A DNA stretch of 39,101 nucleotides, taken from positions 1-39,101 of the forward strand of contig JAGAQV010000028.1 of assembly GCA_017622555.1 (NCBI GenBank). The letters are read 5' to 3'. Positions 14,715-23,848 of the stretch are shown here, piece by piece. This DNA is from Clostridia bacterium (GTDB lineage Bacteria > Bacillota > Clostridia > Oscillospirales > Acutalibacteraceae). The position numbers and the translations under genes are program-made. The notes under the pieces are model-generated. The model searched no databases and was not told the DNA's origin. It saw nothing but the letters and a program-made list of their open reading frames with translations. The number at the start of each line of letters is the position of its first letter. Within the stretch, counting starts at the first letter, position 1.

Positions 14715-16748
14715 TTGAAACAGTATTCTGAAACACAAATTCGCAACATTGCCCTGCTAGGTCACGGCGGTTCGGGTAAAACCACCCTTGCCGACGCTAT
14801 TCTTTTCTACGGAAAAGCTACCGAACGTATAGGCAAGATTAGCGACAGTACTACCGTTATGGACTTTGATGCGGAAGAAAAGAAGCGCAAGACTTCAGTC
14901 TCCACAGCAGTTTACGCTTTGGAAATTGCCGACAACAAGCTTAATATAATTGACGCCCCCGGCCTTTTTGACTTTGCCGCAGGTGTTAGCGAGGCTTTGG
15001 CCGCTGCTGACAGCGCAATTATTGCTATTTCGGGTAAATCCGGTCTTACAGTTGGCGCAAAGCAATGCTTTGAAAAGGCCCGTGCCCTTAAAAAGAGCGT
15101 TGGCTTCTTCGTTGGTAAGCTTGATTCTACCCATGCCCATTTCTACCGTGTACTGTCAGCATTAGCAGGTCAGTACGGTGCAGTTATTTGTCCTATCGTT
15201 GTTCCCTATATTGAGGGTGAAGAGGTTAAATGCTACATAAACCTTATTGAAAACAAGGCTTACGGCTGCAACGGTCTTGAAATTAAAGAAATGCGTATGC
15301 CCGTCAGTGAAGAAATTGACAATATGCGCAGTATGCTTTTAGAAGCAGTTGCTACAACTGACGAAGCTTTAATGGAAAAATATTTCGGCGGCGAAGAATT
15401 TACAACCGAAGAAATTATAAACGGTCTTGCCATTGGTGTTAAAGCCGGTGACATTTGCCCCGTTTACAGCGGTGTTCAGCAAAGCGGTAACGCTGTGCCG
15501 TTAATGGTTGACAACATTTTAAAGATTATGCCCTCTGCTGCTGACTGCAGTTATGTAAATGCTGACAGTGAAGCGGTTAAGTTTGATAAAAACGGTGAAG
15601 CTGCGCTTACAGTATTTAAAACCATTGCTGACCCGTTTGTTGGCAAGCTTTCTTACTTTAAGGTGCTTTCGGGCGCTATAAAGGGCGATGCACGCCTTAT
15701 CAACAACCGCACAGGTAATGAGGAACGTCTTTCAAAGGTTATGTGGCTTAAGGCCGGCAAACAGGAAGATGCTGACATTATTACAGCCGGTGATATTGGT
15801 GCCGTTGCAAAGCTTGGCGACGTTTTGACAGGTGATACCCTTTCAGTTAAGGGTGCTATTGCCGCCAAGAAGCCTGACTTCCCCAACCCCAACCTTACCG
15901 TTGCTGTTTATCCGAAGTCAAAGGGTGATGAAGAAAAAATTGCTTCTGCTTTAGCAAGAATTACCGAAGAAGACCCCACCATTAAGGTTTATAACGATAA
16001 AGAAACACACGAGCTTATTCTTTCGGCATTAGGCGAACAACACATTGACGTTGTTATTTCACGCCTTAAGTCAAAGTTTGGCGCCGAGGTTGAGCTTAAA
16101 GCTCCTAAGATTGCATACCGTGAAACTATCCGTAAGGAAGTCAAGGTTCAAGGCCGTCATAAGAAGCAGTCAGGCGGTCACGGTCAGTTTGGTGATGTTT
16201 GGATTAAGTTTGAGCCTTGTGACGAGGAAGAGCTTGTATTCCAAGAAGAAGTTTTCGGTGGTGCAGTTCCCAAGAACTTCTTCCCCGCTGTTGAAAAGGG
16301 TCTGAAAGAAGCTGCTTTAAAGGGTGTGCTTGCAGGCTATCCAATGGTTGGTATTAAGGCAACACTTTACGATGGCTCTTACCACCCTGTTGACTCTTCC
16401 GAAATGGCATTTAAGATGGCTGCCGCTATTGCTTATAAGGACGGTATTCCACAGGCTTCTCCCGTACTTTTAGAGCCAATTGGCACACTTAAGGTTCTCG
16501 TTCCCGACGAAATGCTTGGTGACGTAATTGGTGATATCAATAAGCGTCGTGGCCGCATTATCGGTATGAACCCTGCCGAAAACAAGCTTCAGGAAATTAT
16601 CGGTGAGGTTCCTATGGCTGAAATGTCTGACTTCTCTACCGCAATGCGTTCTATTACACAGGGTACCGCAACCTTCACACTTGAGCCCACACGCTATGAA
16701 GAAGTTCCCGCAATGATAACCCAAAAGATTATTGACGCTAACAAATAA
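14715..16748 (+). CDS. Elongation factor G-like GTPase (EF-G2 group)
   Basis: A 677-residue protein with the full EF-G domain order: G domain, beta barrel (domain II), domain III, domain IV (HKKQSGGHGQFGDV, as in EF-G's YAKQSGGRGQYGHV) and domain V. It belongs with the EF-G-like/EF-G2 group rather than the canonical FusA. Walker A is GHGGSGKT (17-24). The G3 motif is DAPGLFDF: the catalytic His of EF-G's DTPGHVDF is Leu. G4 is GKLD rather than NKxD, and the switch I region (KRKTSVSTA) lacks the RGITI sequence. The role in translation of this group is not settled. It starts at TTG (14715) behind AGGAG and is monocistronic. Confidence 0.9.
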   Translation: MKQYSETQIRNIALLGHGGSGKTTLADAILFYGKATERIGKISDSTTVMDFDAEEKKRKTSVSTAVYALEIADNKLNIIDAPGLFDFAAGVSEALAAADSAIIAISGKSGLTVGAKQCFEKARALKKSVGFFVGKLDSTHAHFYRVLSALAGQYGAVICPIVVPYIEGEEVKCYINLIENKAYGCNGLEIKEMRMPVSEEIDNMRSMLLEAVATTDEALMEKYFGGEEFTTEEIINGLAIGVKAGDICPVYSGVQQSGNAVPLMVDNILKIMPSAADCSYVNADSEAVKFDKNGEAALTVFKTIADPFVGKLSYFKVLSGAIKGDARLINNRTGNEERLSKVMWLKAGKQEDADIITAGDIGAVAKLGDVLTGDTLSVKGAIAAKKPDFPNPNLTVAVYPKSKGDEEKIASALARITEEDPTIKVYNDKETHELILSALGEQHIDVVISRLKSKFGAEVELKAPKIAYRETIRKEVKVQGRHKKQSGGHGQFGDVWIKFEPCDEEELVFQEEVFGGAVPKNFFPAVEKGLKEAALKGVLAGYPMVGIKATLYDGSYHPVDSSEMAFKMAAAIAYKDGIPQASPVLLEPIGTLKVLVPDEMLGDVIGDINKRRGRIIGMNPAENKLQEIIGEVPMAEMSDFSTAMRSITQGTATFTLEPTRYEEVPAMITQKIIDANK

Positions 16749-16760
16749 TTAAAATAACAA

Positions 16761-16796
16761 AACCGCCAAGGTGCAAAACCTTGGCGGTTGTTTTTT
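16761..16796. terminator. Bidirectional terminator after the EF-G-like gene
   Basis: A perfect 11-bp stem AACCGCCAAGG (16761-16771) / CCTTGGCGGTT (16779-16789) with a 7-nt loop, then GTTTTTT on the plus strand. The convergent dCMP deaminase gene probably uses it too. Confidence 0.9.
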
Positions 16797-16801
16797 GTTT
16801 A

Positions 16802-17281
16802 TTAAAGCTCAAGCACAATTTTTTTATCGCTTAAGGCATAGGGGCGGTAAAGCACACCCGCAGCATCAAACATACGCTTTGAAGCAATAACGCTATCAGT
16901 ATCGGCATATTTATCCATCATATAAACAACTTCCCTTATACCCGACTGAATAATTGCCTTTGCGCATTCGTTACAAGGGAAAAGTGTAACATAAACCGTA
17001 CAGCCACGCAAATTACCACGTTCGCAATTAAGAATTGCATTAAATTCAGCATGGCAAACGTATAAATATTTTGAATTCAAGGGGTCGTCATCCCTACCCC
17101 ACGGAAATTCGTCATCATTACAGTTTCTTGGCATACCGTTATAGCCCATTGACATAATACGCTTGTCCTGATTAACAATGCAAGCACCAACCTGAGTTGA
17201 GGGGTCCTTACTACGCATTGCCGCCAAGGTGGCAATACCCATAAAGTATTCGTCCCAGCTTAAATAATCTTTGCGTTTCAT
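16802..17281 (-). CDS. comEB: dCMP deaminase (ComEB type)
   Basis: A 159-residue zinc deaminase that converts dCMP to dUMP for thymidylate synthesis. Zinc and catalytic residues are H77-A-E79 (CHAEFNAI) and C103/C106 (PCNECAKAI). The long insert NGMPRNCNDDEFPWGRDDDP is typical of allosteric dCMP deaminases and separates it from cytidine or tRNA adenosine deaminases. The ATG at 17281 has AAGGTGA 6 nt upstream; an in-frame GTG three codons earlier overlaps that site. It is last in the gph-MFS-comEB operon, 24 nt behind the transporter. Confidence 0.92.
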   Translation of the reverse strand: MKRKDYLSWDEYFMGIATLAAMRSKDPSTQVGACIVNQDKRIMSMGYNGMPRNCNDDEFPWGRDDDPLNSKYLYVCHAEFNAILNCERGNLRGCTVYVTLFPCNECAKAIIQSGIREVVYMMDKYADTDSVIASKRMFDAAGVLYRPYALSDKKIVLEL

Positions 17282-17305
17282 AATTATCACCTTACGTATA
17301 TGATA

Positions 17306-18502
17306 CTATGTGTTTTTAGTTTTTGCAACATTATTTTTTAAAATTAAAAGCGAGCATATAACCATTGCAAACGGAAATATTGCCGCCGCAAGAAAACCTA
17401 CGTTTAAATTTGTATATTCAGCAACCAAGCCCACAAGACCTGGACCTAACGTACAACCAGTATCACCGCACATTGCGAATGCGCTGAACATAACCGCACC
17501 GCCATTTTTAAAGGTTCGCGCTCCTGCCGAATAAATACCCGGCCAAGAAATGCTGACCGAAAGACCGCACAGCGCACAAAACAATAAGGATATTGCCGCA
17601 ATTTTGCAAAGCGCAACGGTTACGTAACACACAAAGCACAAAATATTAAGCCAAATTAAAAGCCTTGTAAATGACACCTTTTTGGAATATTTTGCATAAA
17701 TTACACGCCCTAAGGCCATAAACAAGGCAAAAAGACAAGGACCTGTAATATCACCTATAGCCTTTGAAACGCCCAATGCTTCTTCCACAAAAAGTGATGC
17801 CCACTGCGACATTGCAATTTCACTTGCGCCTGCGCAAAACATCATAAGCATATAAATAATAAACTTGGGAGTTTTTAAAAGTTCTAAAAATGTGGCTTGT
17901 TTTTCTTCCTTGCCCGGCTCAACAATTGGCACAAATAAAAATGCAAACATATTTATAAAAGGCACAATTGCCCATACAAGCGGTATATAAGACCAGTTTT
18001 TAGCACCAAAAATAAACACCATTGCAGTAGTTAATGGCACAACGATGGTTTGACCCCAGCAATAGAACGAATGAAGAACCGCCATATTAGCCGATTTATT
18101 GCCCGTGGGCAGCATTTCTATCATTGGGCTTAAAATAACCTCCATAAGACCGCTACCCGTAGCATAGACAGTTATAGACAGTATTATTGCAAGGTAGGTG
18201 TTTGTCATAATATGCGGTAAAACCGCCATTAAGCAAAGACCTAAGCACGCCGTAAACTGACACAAAAATGCCGCACGTCGATAGCCGATTTTATGTAATA
18301 TTTTAGGGGTTAGAAAGTCGATTACCATTTGGGTGGCAAAGTTAAAAACAATAAGTCTGCCCAGTTTTTCATAGCCAAGACCATAAATGTCCTGAAAAAC
18401 TATAAAAAGAATTGGCAAAAAGTTATTAACTATTGCCTGAACGGTAAAGCCCACACAGCCCGCAAGCTTTGTGGGCAAATATTTTCTGTTTTGCTCAGTC
18501 AT
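17306..18502 (-). CDS. Major facilitator superfamily transporter
   Basis: A 398-residue protein with 12 predicted membrane helices in two six-helix halves, separated by a cytoplasmic loop near residues 195-210 (VEPGKEEKQATFLELLKTP). Loop 2-3 has the usual basic turn (PKILHKIGYRRA), and EIAMSQWASLFVEEALG in the second half resembles FucP-like sugar transporters. The substrate is not predictable. Its start overlaps the 3' end of the HAD phosphatase gene by 8 nt and it lies 24 nt before the dCMP deaminase, so the three are one operon. Confidence 0.88.
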   Translation of the reverse strand: MTEQNRKYLPTKLAGCVGFTVQAIVNNFLPILFIVFQDIYGLGYEKLGRLIVFNFATQMVIDFLTPKILHKIGYRRAAFLCQFTACLGLCLMAVLPHIMTNTYLAIILSITVYATGSGLMEVILSPMIEMLPTGNKSANMAVLHSFYCWGQTIVVPLTTAMVFIFGAKNWSYIPLVWAIVPFINMFAFLFVPIVEPGKEEKQATFLELLKTPKFIIYMLMMFCAGASEIAMSQWASLFVEEALGVSKAIGDITGPCLFALFMALGRVIYAKYSKKVSFTRLLIWLNILCFVCYVTVALCKIAAISLLFCALCGLSVSISWPGIYSAGARTFKNGGAVMFSAFAMCGDTGCTLGPGLVGLVAEYTNLNVGFLAAAIFPFAMVICSLLILKNNVAKTKNT

Positions 18503-19157
18503 TTAACATTTCCTTTACAACGGGTACAATTTCATTTGGGTTGCTTATAAGTGTTTTAGCGCCATTTAAAAGTAGTTCTTCCCTTTTACGAAAGCCCCAA
18601 AGCACACCTAACGGATAACAGCCGCTGTTAACCGCTGTTGCGCAGTCCATGCCGCTATCACCAACAAAAATACATTCCTGTGGCTTTAAATCCATTTCAC
18701 CTATAATTTTAAGTGTCAAGGTGGGGTCAGGCTTTGTGGGGTAACCCTCGCGCTTGCCTGTAACCTTTGTAAAAATATCACCAAAAAATTCTTTAACTAT
18801 AATTTTTGTCATATCATCAGCCTTATTTGAAACCACCGCAAGCTTTAACCCCATTGCTTTAAGCTTGTTTACAGCTTCAATAATGCCATCATAGGCTTTT
18901 GTGTGCACAAGATAATGACCACGGTAATAATTCATAAAGCAGTCAAAAACCGATTTAAAGGTTTCATCCGACAGCTTATCATCAGGAATTGCCCTTTCAA
19001 TAAGCTTCACCATACCGTCACCCACAAGATATTTATAATCTTCAACGGGATAAATATTAAACCCGTGTTGTTCTAAAGCGTAATTAGTAGCCACCGCCAA
19101 ATCATCAAGCGAATTAACAAGCGTACCATCCAAGTCAAAAATTACTGCCTTATACAT
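18495..19157 (-). CDS. gph: HAD phosphatase, phosphoglycolate phosphatase-like
   Basis: A 220-residue HAD superfamily (subfamily IA) hydrolase. Motif I is FDLDGTL with nucleophile D8 and acid D10, motif II is VVSNKAD, motif III lysine lies in GYPTKPDP, and motif IV is VGDSGMD. The helical cap lies between motif I and II. The closest functional label is phosphoglycolate phosphatase, which salvages 2-phosphoglycolate from DNA repair; other phosphorylated metabolites are possible. The ATG at 19157 has GGAGGAA about 9 nt upstream. It heads the operon with the MFS transporter and dCMP deaminase, behind the rpmB terminator. Confidence 0.85.
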   Translation of the reverse strand: MYKAVIFDLDGTLVNSLDDLAVATNYALEQHGFNIYPVEDYKYLVGDGMVKLIERAIPDDKLSDETFKSVFDCFMNYYRGHYLVHTKAYDGIIEAVNKLKAMGLKLAVVSNKADDMTKIIVKEFFGDIFTKVTGKREGYPTKPDPTLTLKIIGEMDLKPQECIFVGDSGMDCATAVNSGCYPLGVLWGFRKREELLLNGAKTLISNPNEIVPVVKEMLND

Positions 19158-19181
19158 ATGTTAAAATTCCTCCATAAACAC

Positions 19182-19211
19182 AAAAAACCCCTGAGTGAAA
19201 ACCCAGGGTTT
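19182..19211 (-). terminator. Terminator of rpmB
   Basis: Minus strand ACCCTGGG (19209-19202) pairs with CTCAGGGG (19195-19188, one wobble), then six T. It lies between rpmB and the HAD phosphatase gene, which may receive read-through. Confidence 0.8.
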
Positions 19212-19226
19212 GTTTGTAAGAAATTA

Positions 19227-19415
19227 TTAGATAGCTCTGGTAACTTTACCCGAACGTAAGCAGCGGGTGCAAACATTGATACGACGGGGAGAACCGTTAA
19301 CGATTGCCTTTACCTTCTTAACGTTGGGCTTCCAAGTTCTGTTTGAACGTCTGTGTGAGTGAGAAACCTTAATACCGAAAGCAATTTCTTTATTGCAGAT
19401 ATCACATTTAGCCAT
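19227..19415 (-). CDS. rpmB: 50S ribosomal protein L28
   Basis: A 62-residue L28, part of the large ribosomal subunit. The family core is clear: MAKCDICNKEIAFG, VSHSHRRSNRTWKPN and GSPRRINVCTRCLRSG. It is the zinc-binding (C+) form, with C4/C7 and a second CxxC near the C terminus. The ATG at 19415 has AAGGAGGTG at the right distance; an in-frame start three codons earlier would overlap it. The gene is monocistronic with promoter and terminator. Confidence 0.97.
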   Translation of the reverse strand: MAKCDICNKEIAFGIKVSHSHRRSNRTWKPNVKKVKAIVNGSPRRINVCTRCLRSGKVTRAI

Positions 19416-19472
19416 GGTCTGCACCTCCTTCTTAAATAGCCGATAACTGTTACCGACCGCATAGCAAATAAT

Positions 19473-19501
19473 ATATTAACACAAAGCGACAAAAAAATCA
19501 A
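19473..19501 (-). promoter_or_regulatory. Sigma-A promoter of rpmB
   Basis: Minus strand TTGATT (19501-19496), 17-nt spacer, TAATAT (19478-19473), 57 nt before the start. Confidence 0.65.
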
Positions 19502-19517
19502 GTGTTTTTTTACGAAT

Positions 19518-20501
19518 TTAATGTTCACTTTTTTGGGGTCTGTTCATAAGACTTTTAACAACATCATTAACAGGCTTGCCATTATATAAAAGCTGATAGC
19601 ATTCATTAATTATTGGAAGCTCAAGCCCGTACCTTTCGGCAAGCTGGTATGCCATTTCAGCTGCATAATAGCCTTCAACCGTGCCAACCTCTTTCAAAGC
19701 GGTTTCAATATCTACCCCACTACCAACCATATAACCAAAGCGATTATTGCGGCTGTGGCGAGAGGTACAAGTAACTACAAGGTCGCCAATGCCCGTAAGA
19801 CCCGAAAAGGTAAATTCCTTAGCACCCAAACAAACACCAAGTCGTGTCATTTCAGAAAGACCACGGGTTATAAGCGCCGCTTTTGTGTTATCACCAAGAC
19901 CAAGTCCATCACAGCAGCCTGCCGCAATTGCAATAACGTTTTTAAGTGCGCCGCCAAGCTCAACGCCAACCAAATCAGTAGAGGTATAAACACGCAAACA
20001 TTCGCCCGACATAATGTTTTGTACTGCCTGAGCAGCTGCAAGAGATGTAGACGTAGCAACAATTGAAGTGGGAATACCACGGGCAACCTCTTCAGCGTGG
20101 GAAGGACCTGAAAGTGCAACAACCTTAGCAGTCGGAAGTTCTTCTGAAATAACCTCGGTCAAAAACTTAAGGCTTTCCCTTTCAAATCCCTTTGAAACAT
20201 TTACAACCATACCTATATTTTTATAGCTTGACAGCTGTTTTGCAATGCTTCTTACTACAGTTGAAGGGGTAGCAATAATTGTAATGGTATCACCCTCGAC
20301 AACAGATAAATCGTTAGTGATTTTAATACCAAGCGGCAATACAACTCCACGAAGAAGCTTTTCATTGGTGCGCTTTTCTAATAAAAGGTCAACCTCTTCC
20401 TTAAAGGGTGACCAAAGTGTAACGTCGTTACGGCAATTATAGGCGGAAATTGCAAGGGCCATTCCCCAACCGCCGCTGCCTAAAATTGTAATTTTAGCCA
20501 T
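19518..20501 (-). CDS. gpsA: Glycerol-3-phosphate dehydrogenase [NAD(P)+]
   Basis: A 327-residue cytosolic enzyme reducing dihydroxyacetone phosphate to sn-glycerol-3-phosphate, the backbone for phospholipids. The nucleotide-binding glycines are in LGSGGWGMALA, the catalytic lysine in GALKNVIAIAAG, and GNNTKAALITRG and SRHSRN are family motifs. The ATG at 20501 has GGAGG 8 nt upstream. Its start overlaps the end of plsY by 8 nt. The pairing fits: GpsA makes the acceptor that PlsY acylates. Confidence 0.97.
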   Translation of the reverse strand: MAKITILGSGGWGMALAISAYNCRNDVTLWSPFKEEVDLLLEKRTNEKLLRGVVLPLGIKITNDLSVVEGDTITIIATPSTVVRSIAKQLSSYKNIGMVVNVSKGFERESLKFLTEVISEELPTAKVVALSGPSHAEEVARGIPTSIVATSTSLAAAQAVQNIMSGECLRVYTSTDLVGVELGGALKNVIAIAAGCCDGLGLGDNTKAALITRGLSEMTRLGVCLGAKEFTFSGLTGIGDLVVTCTSRHSRNNRFGYMVGSGVDIETALKEVGTVEGYYAAEMAYQLAERYGLELPIINECYQLLYNGKPVNDVVKSLMNRPQKSEH

Positions 20502-21150
20502 TCTTCTTGCCTCCAATTTTAACCTTGGATTCGGTACCGTTTAAAAGGCGCTTTATGTTATCCTTATGCTTACCGATAACCATTGCTCCCATTGCAAGAG
20601 ACAAAATTATTTGAGGTAATATGCCTGCGGTGTCATTATGGAAAATGATTGAAAGAACAACAACCGTCATTGCGGCTAAAACCGAGCCAAGAGACACATA
20701 CCTTGTAATAATTACACAAACAGCAAAAACAATTAAACCTACAATAATTGCTATGGGACAGCATACTGCAAAAATGCCCACACTTGTAGCAACACCCTTG
20801 CCGCCCTTAAAATCAAAAAACAACGGCAAAATGTGACCAAGCATACAAGCCGCACCACAAAGATAAGCGCCATAAATTGCATAAGACCATTCACTGCCTG
20901 TTTGGGTGTGAATATATTCAAAGATAGCTTTACCCATAAATGCGGCTGCAAAGCCCTTAAGTGCATCAAAAACAAAGGTTAAAGCACCCGGAACAAAGCC
21001 CGCATTACGCATAACATTCGTCGTTCCTGCGTTACCGCTGCCAAGTTCCCTAACATCTTTTTTCATGAAAGCCTTAGCAAAAATAACCGCAAAGCTTATA
21101 CTACCTATTAAATATGCTGCAACAACCGTAACTAAAGCGGTAATTACCAT
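20494..21150 (-). CDS. plsY: Acyl-phosphate:glycerol-3-phosphate acyltransferase PlsY
   Basis: A 218-residue membrane enzyme with five to seven helices that moves an acyl group from acyl phosphate to position 1 of glycerol-3-phosphate. Signature motifs are IGSISFAVIFAK, RELGSGNAGTTNVMRN and FKGGKGVATSVG. The acyl phosphate can come from FakA, coded at 7533-9215. Its ATG at 21150 abuts the stop of der and its stop overlaps gpsA, so translation is coupled. The family match is strong. Confidence 0.96.
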   Translation of the reverse strand: MVITALVTVVAAYLIGSISFAVIFAKAFMKKDVRELGSGNAGTTNVMRNAGFVPGALTFVFDALKGFAAAFMGKAIFEYIHTQTGSEWSYAIYGAYLCGAACMLGHILPLFFDFKGGKGVATSVGIFAVCCPIAIIVGLIVFAVCVIITRYVSLGSVLAAMTVVVLSIIFHNDTAGILPQIILSLAMGAMVIGKHKDNIKRLLNGTESKVKIGGKKNG

Positions 21151-22473
21151 TTACTTGTCGCCCCTTTCGCGAATCACAAACCTGACGGGTGTACCTTCAA
21201 GTCCAAAGGTGGAACGAATTTGGTTTTCCAAATAACGTTGATAAGAAAAATGGAACAATTCGGCATTATTACAAAAACACACAAATGTTGGCGGTTTTGT
21301 AGATGCCTGTGTCATATAATAAATTTTAAGGCGCTTGCCCTTATCCGACGGGGGCTGAACACGGGCGGTTGCATCCGCCAAAATGTCGTTAAGCTTACCT
21401 GTAGATATGCGCATTGTATTTTGTTCGTTTACATATTTTATAAGTTCGAAAAGGCGTTCAACCCTTTGACCTGTTTTAGCAGAAATAAAAATAATGGGTG
21501 CGTAAGGCATAAACGAAAAATCCTTCATAAGCTGTTTGCGGTAAGAATCCATCGTTTTGCCGTCCTTTTCAACGGCATCCCACTTGTTAACGGCAATAAT
21601 ACAAGCCTTACCCTGTTCCATTGCAAGACCCGCAACCTTTGAATCCTGTTCGGTAAATCCGTCAACACCATCTATCATAATAACGCAAACATCGGCGCGT
21701 TCAATTGCCATTTTAGCCCTGAGAACACTGTATTTTTCAATTTTGTCCTCAACCTTGCTTTTACGGCGAAGACCTGCAGTATCAATAAAATTATATTTGG
21801 TGCCATCAACGTCAACCCTAAGGTCAATGGCGTCACGTGTTGTACCTGCAACGTTAGAAACAATTGACCTTTCTTCACCTGCAATTTGGTTTATAAGTGA
21901 GGATTTACCCGCATTTGGCTTACCGATAACAGCAACGTTTATAATGTCATCGTCTTCATCCTCAAATTCCTCAGGCGCAATGTGTGAAATTACTGCATCC
22001 AAAAGGTCGCCCGTACCGTGACCATGTACCGAAGAAACAGCAATTGGGTCGCCAAGTCCTAAATTATAAAATTCGTAAAATTCCATTGGTGTGTCGCCAA
22101 TGTTATCGCACTTGTTAACACAAAGAACTATCGGCTTGCCGCTTTTTTGAAGCATTGCGGCAACGTCCATATCAGCAGCGGTAACACCCGATTTTAAATC
22201 AGTTACGAAAATAATTACTGCGGCAGTTTCAATAGCCAAATTTGCTTGGGCACGCATACTTGATAAAATAATATCGTCAGTCTTAGGCTCAATACCGCCT
22301 GTGTCAACAAACATCATTTTTCTGCCAAGCCATTCACCGTCACCGTAAATACGGTCACGGGTAACACCGGGGGTGTCGTCCACAATAGAAAGGCGCTTGC
22401 CTATAATTTTATTAAATAGTGTAGATTTTCCGACATTCGGACGGCCTACAACCGCAACTATAGGTTTTGCCAT
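21151..22473 (-). CDS. der: Ribosome-assembly GTPase Der (EngA)
   Basis: A 440-residue protein with two GTPase domains in tandem and a C-terminal KH-like domain, the unique layout of Der, which is needed for 50S subunit assembly. The first P-loop is GRPNVGKST (residues 9-17) and the second GKPNAGKSS near 185. G3 is DTGG and DTAG, and both NKxD boxes (NKCD, NKWD) are intact. It overlaps the 3' end of the radical-SAM gene by 16 nt and is immediately followed by plsY and gpsA, a common Firmicutes order. Confidence 0.97.
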   Translation of the reverse strand: MAKPIVAVVGRPNVGKSTLFNKIIGKRLSIVDDTPGVTRDRIYGDGEWLGRKMMFVDTGGIEPKTDDIILSSMRAQANLAIETAAVIIFVTDLKSGVTAADMDVAAMLQKSGKPIVLCVNKCDNIGDTPMEFYEFYNLGLGDPIAVSSVHGHGTGDLLDAVISHIAPEEFEDEDDDIINVAVIGKPNAGKSSLINQIAGEERSIVSNVAGTTRDAIDLRVDVDGTKYNFIDTAGLRRKSKVEDKIEKYSVLRAKMAIERADVCVIMIDGVDGFTEQDSKVAGLAMEQGKACIIAVNKWDAVEKDGKTMDSYRKQLMKDFSFMPYAPIIFISAKTGQRVERLFELIKYVNEQNTMRISTGKLNDILADATARVQPPSDKGKRLKIYYMTQASTKPPTFVCFCNNAELFHFSYQRYLENQIRSTFGLEGTPVRFVIRERGDK

Positions 22474-23780
22474 ACTGCACCTCCCAAAATATTATCTACC
22501 ATATCATAACCGTCAACTGCTGTAACTGTAATTTTTACACCAAGTTTACGAGATAGTTCACTAACGGTTATACTATCTAAAAACATATCCTTTTCAGAAC
22601 GAAGCATAACGTCGGGAATGATAACCTCGTCCCCTAGGTCTTGGTTTTCAAGCTGATTTATAATATCGGTTGCGGTAACGAGTCCCGCAACAGTTATTAA
22701 AGGGCCGAAAAAGTCGTTTTTAATTTTATATACTTTACAATTTAAATTATCCCATTTTTTACCCATTTTGTCAACAATTTGTGTAATTAAGGGATAGGCG
22801 GCCTCGCCTGTGATTAATGACACTTTACGTGCCTTTTCCAATTTATAATCACAGTCGTTAATTGCGTCGTCAGCTTCCTTTTCTAAAAGAGACCACATAC
22901 CAACGCCGTTATCGAGCTGTAAAAAGTCGCCGTAATAATCCGCCTTGGGCATTTCCCGTTCGGCCAGTAAATAAAATTCATCACTTGCATAAACCCTGCG
23001 GCTTCCGTACTTTTCCATACATTTATCGCCAAAGCGGTTAATTATATCAATAGTTTCGCTTGCAGTTTGCTTATTAAACGGTGTAAGCTTTGCAAGGCCG
23101 TCACGGTACTTTGTAAGGCCAACAGGCACCGCCGCAATACATTCGGCATTTTTAAGGTTTGTTAAATCCTCAAGAGTTCTCATCAGCTCTTTCCCGTCAT
23201 TATAACCAGGGCAAAGCACCATTTGACAGTTGATTTTTATACCCGCATCGTTAAAACGATTAATAACTCCCAAAACGTTACCCGCATTTTTATTGGTCAT
23301 CATTTTAACACGCAAATCGGGATTAGTTGTGTGTACCGAAATATTTATGGGGCTTATGTGCATTTTAATAATGCGCTCGACCTCATGCTCGGTAATATTC
23401 GTAAGGGTAATATAATTGCCGAATAAGAAAGATAAGCGTGAATCGTCGTCCTTAAAATAAAGGCTGTCACGCATACCCCTTGGCAACTGGTCAATAAAAC
23501 AAAAAACACATTTATTAAGGCAGGAATGCTTATTATCCATTAAGTAGGTAGCAAAATTAAGGCCCAATTCGTCATATTCGCTCTTTTTAATGCGCACCGT
23601 TTTAATTTTGCCCTTTTCGTTTATAAATGAAACATTAAGCTTTTGATTATTTTGATAAAAACGGTAATCCAAAACATCCATAATTTCGTTACCGTTAATG
23701 CTTAATAAAGTATAGCCGCCCTTTATACCTGCTTTATCAGCAGGGCTGCGCTTTTCAACCGCTTCAATTATAACAGACAT
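22458..23780 (-). CDS. PDZ / radical SAM / DUF512 protein
   Basis: A 440-residue protein with an N-terminal PDZ-like domain (residues about 5-70: SPADKAGIKGGYTLLSINGN), a radical-SAM core with the cluster cysteines in CLNKCVFCFIDQLP (CX3CX2C near residues 87-94), and a C-terminal DUF512 domain. The family is widespread in clostridia and cyanobacteria and conserved next to der, but its reaction is unknown. The FeS cluster and SAM binding are inferred from the cysteine motif. It starts the der-plsY-gpsA unit and overlaps der by 16 nt. Confidence 0.9.
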   Translation of the reverse strand: MSVIIEAVEKRSPADKAGIKGGYTLLSINGNEIMDVLDYRFYQNNQKLNVSFINEKGKIKTVRIKKSEYDELGLNFATYLMDNKHSCLNKCVFCFIDQLPRGMRDSLYFKDDDSRLSFLFGNYITLTNITEHEVERIIKMHISPINISVHTTNPDLRVKMMTNKNAGNVLGVINRFNDAGIKINCQMVLCPGYNDGKELMRTLEDLTNLKNAECIAAVPVGLTKYRDGLAKLTPFNKQTASETIDIINRFGDKCMEKYGSRRVYASDEFYLLAEREMPKADYYGDFLQLDNGVGMWSLLEKEADDAINDCDYKLEKARKVSLITGEAAYPLITQIVDKMGKKWDNLNCKVYKIKNDFFGPLITVAGLVTATDIINQLENQDLGDEVIIPDVMLRSEKDMFLDSITVSELSRKLGVKITVTAVDGYDMVDNILGGAVWQNL

Positions 23781-23802
23781 TTTTTTACATTCCCTCCTTC
23801 AC

Positions 23803-23839
23803 AAAAAAACAGCGAGAGAAATTTCTTTTCCCCCGCTGT
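23803..23839 (-). terminator. Terminator of yceD-rpmF
   Basis: Minus strand ACAGCGGGGG (23839-23830) pairs with CTCTCGCTGT (23818-23809, two wobbles), followed by seven T. Confidence 0.85.
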
Positions 23840-23848
23840 CAATTTGAA

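Noticed and set aside
14715-16748. The EF-G-like protein as a tetracycline ribosomal-protection protein
   Set aside because: The length is slightly above EF-G-like norms, but domain IV keeps the EF-G2 QSGGHGQFG loop and the G domain does not resemble TetM/TetO.
21557-22021. A 154-codon plus-strand frame opposite der
   Set aside because: It is antisense to the conserved GTPase domains of der, has no ribosome-binding site, and its length follows from the codon bias of the opposite strand.
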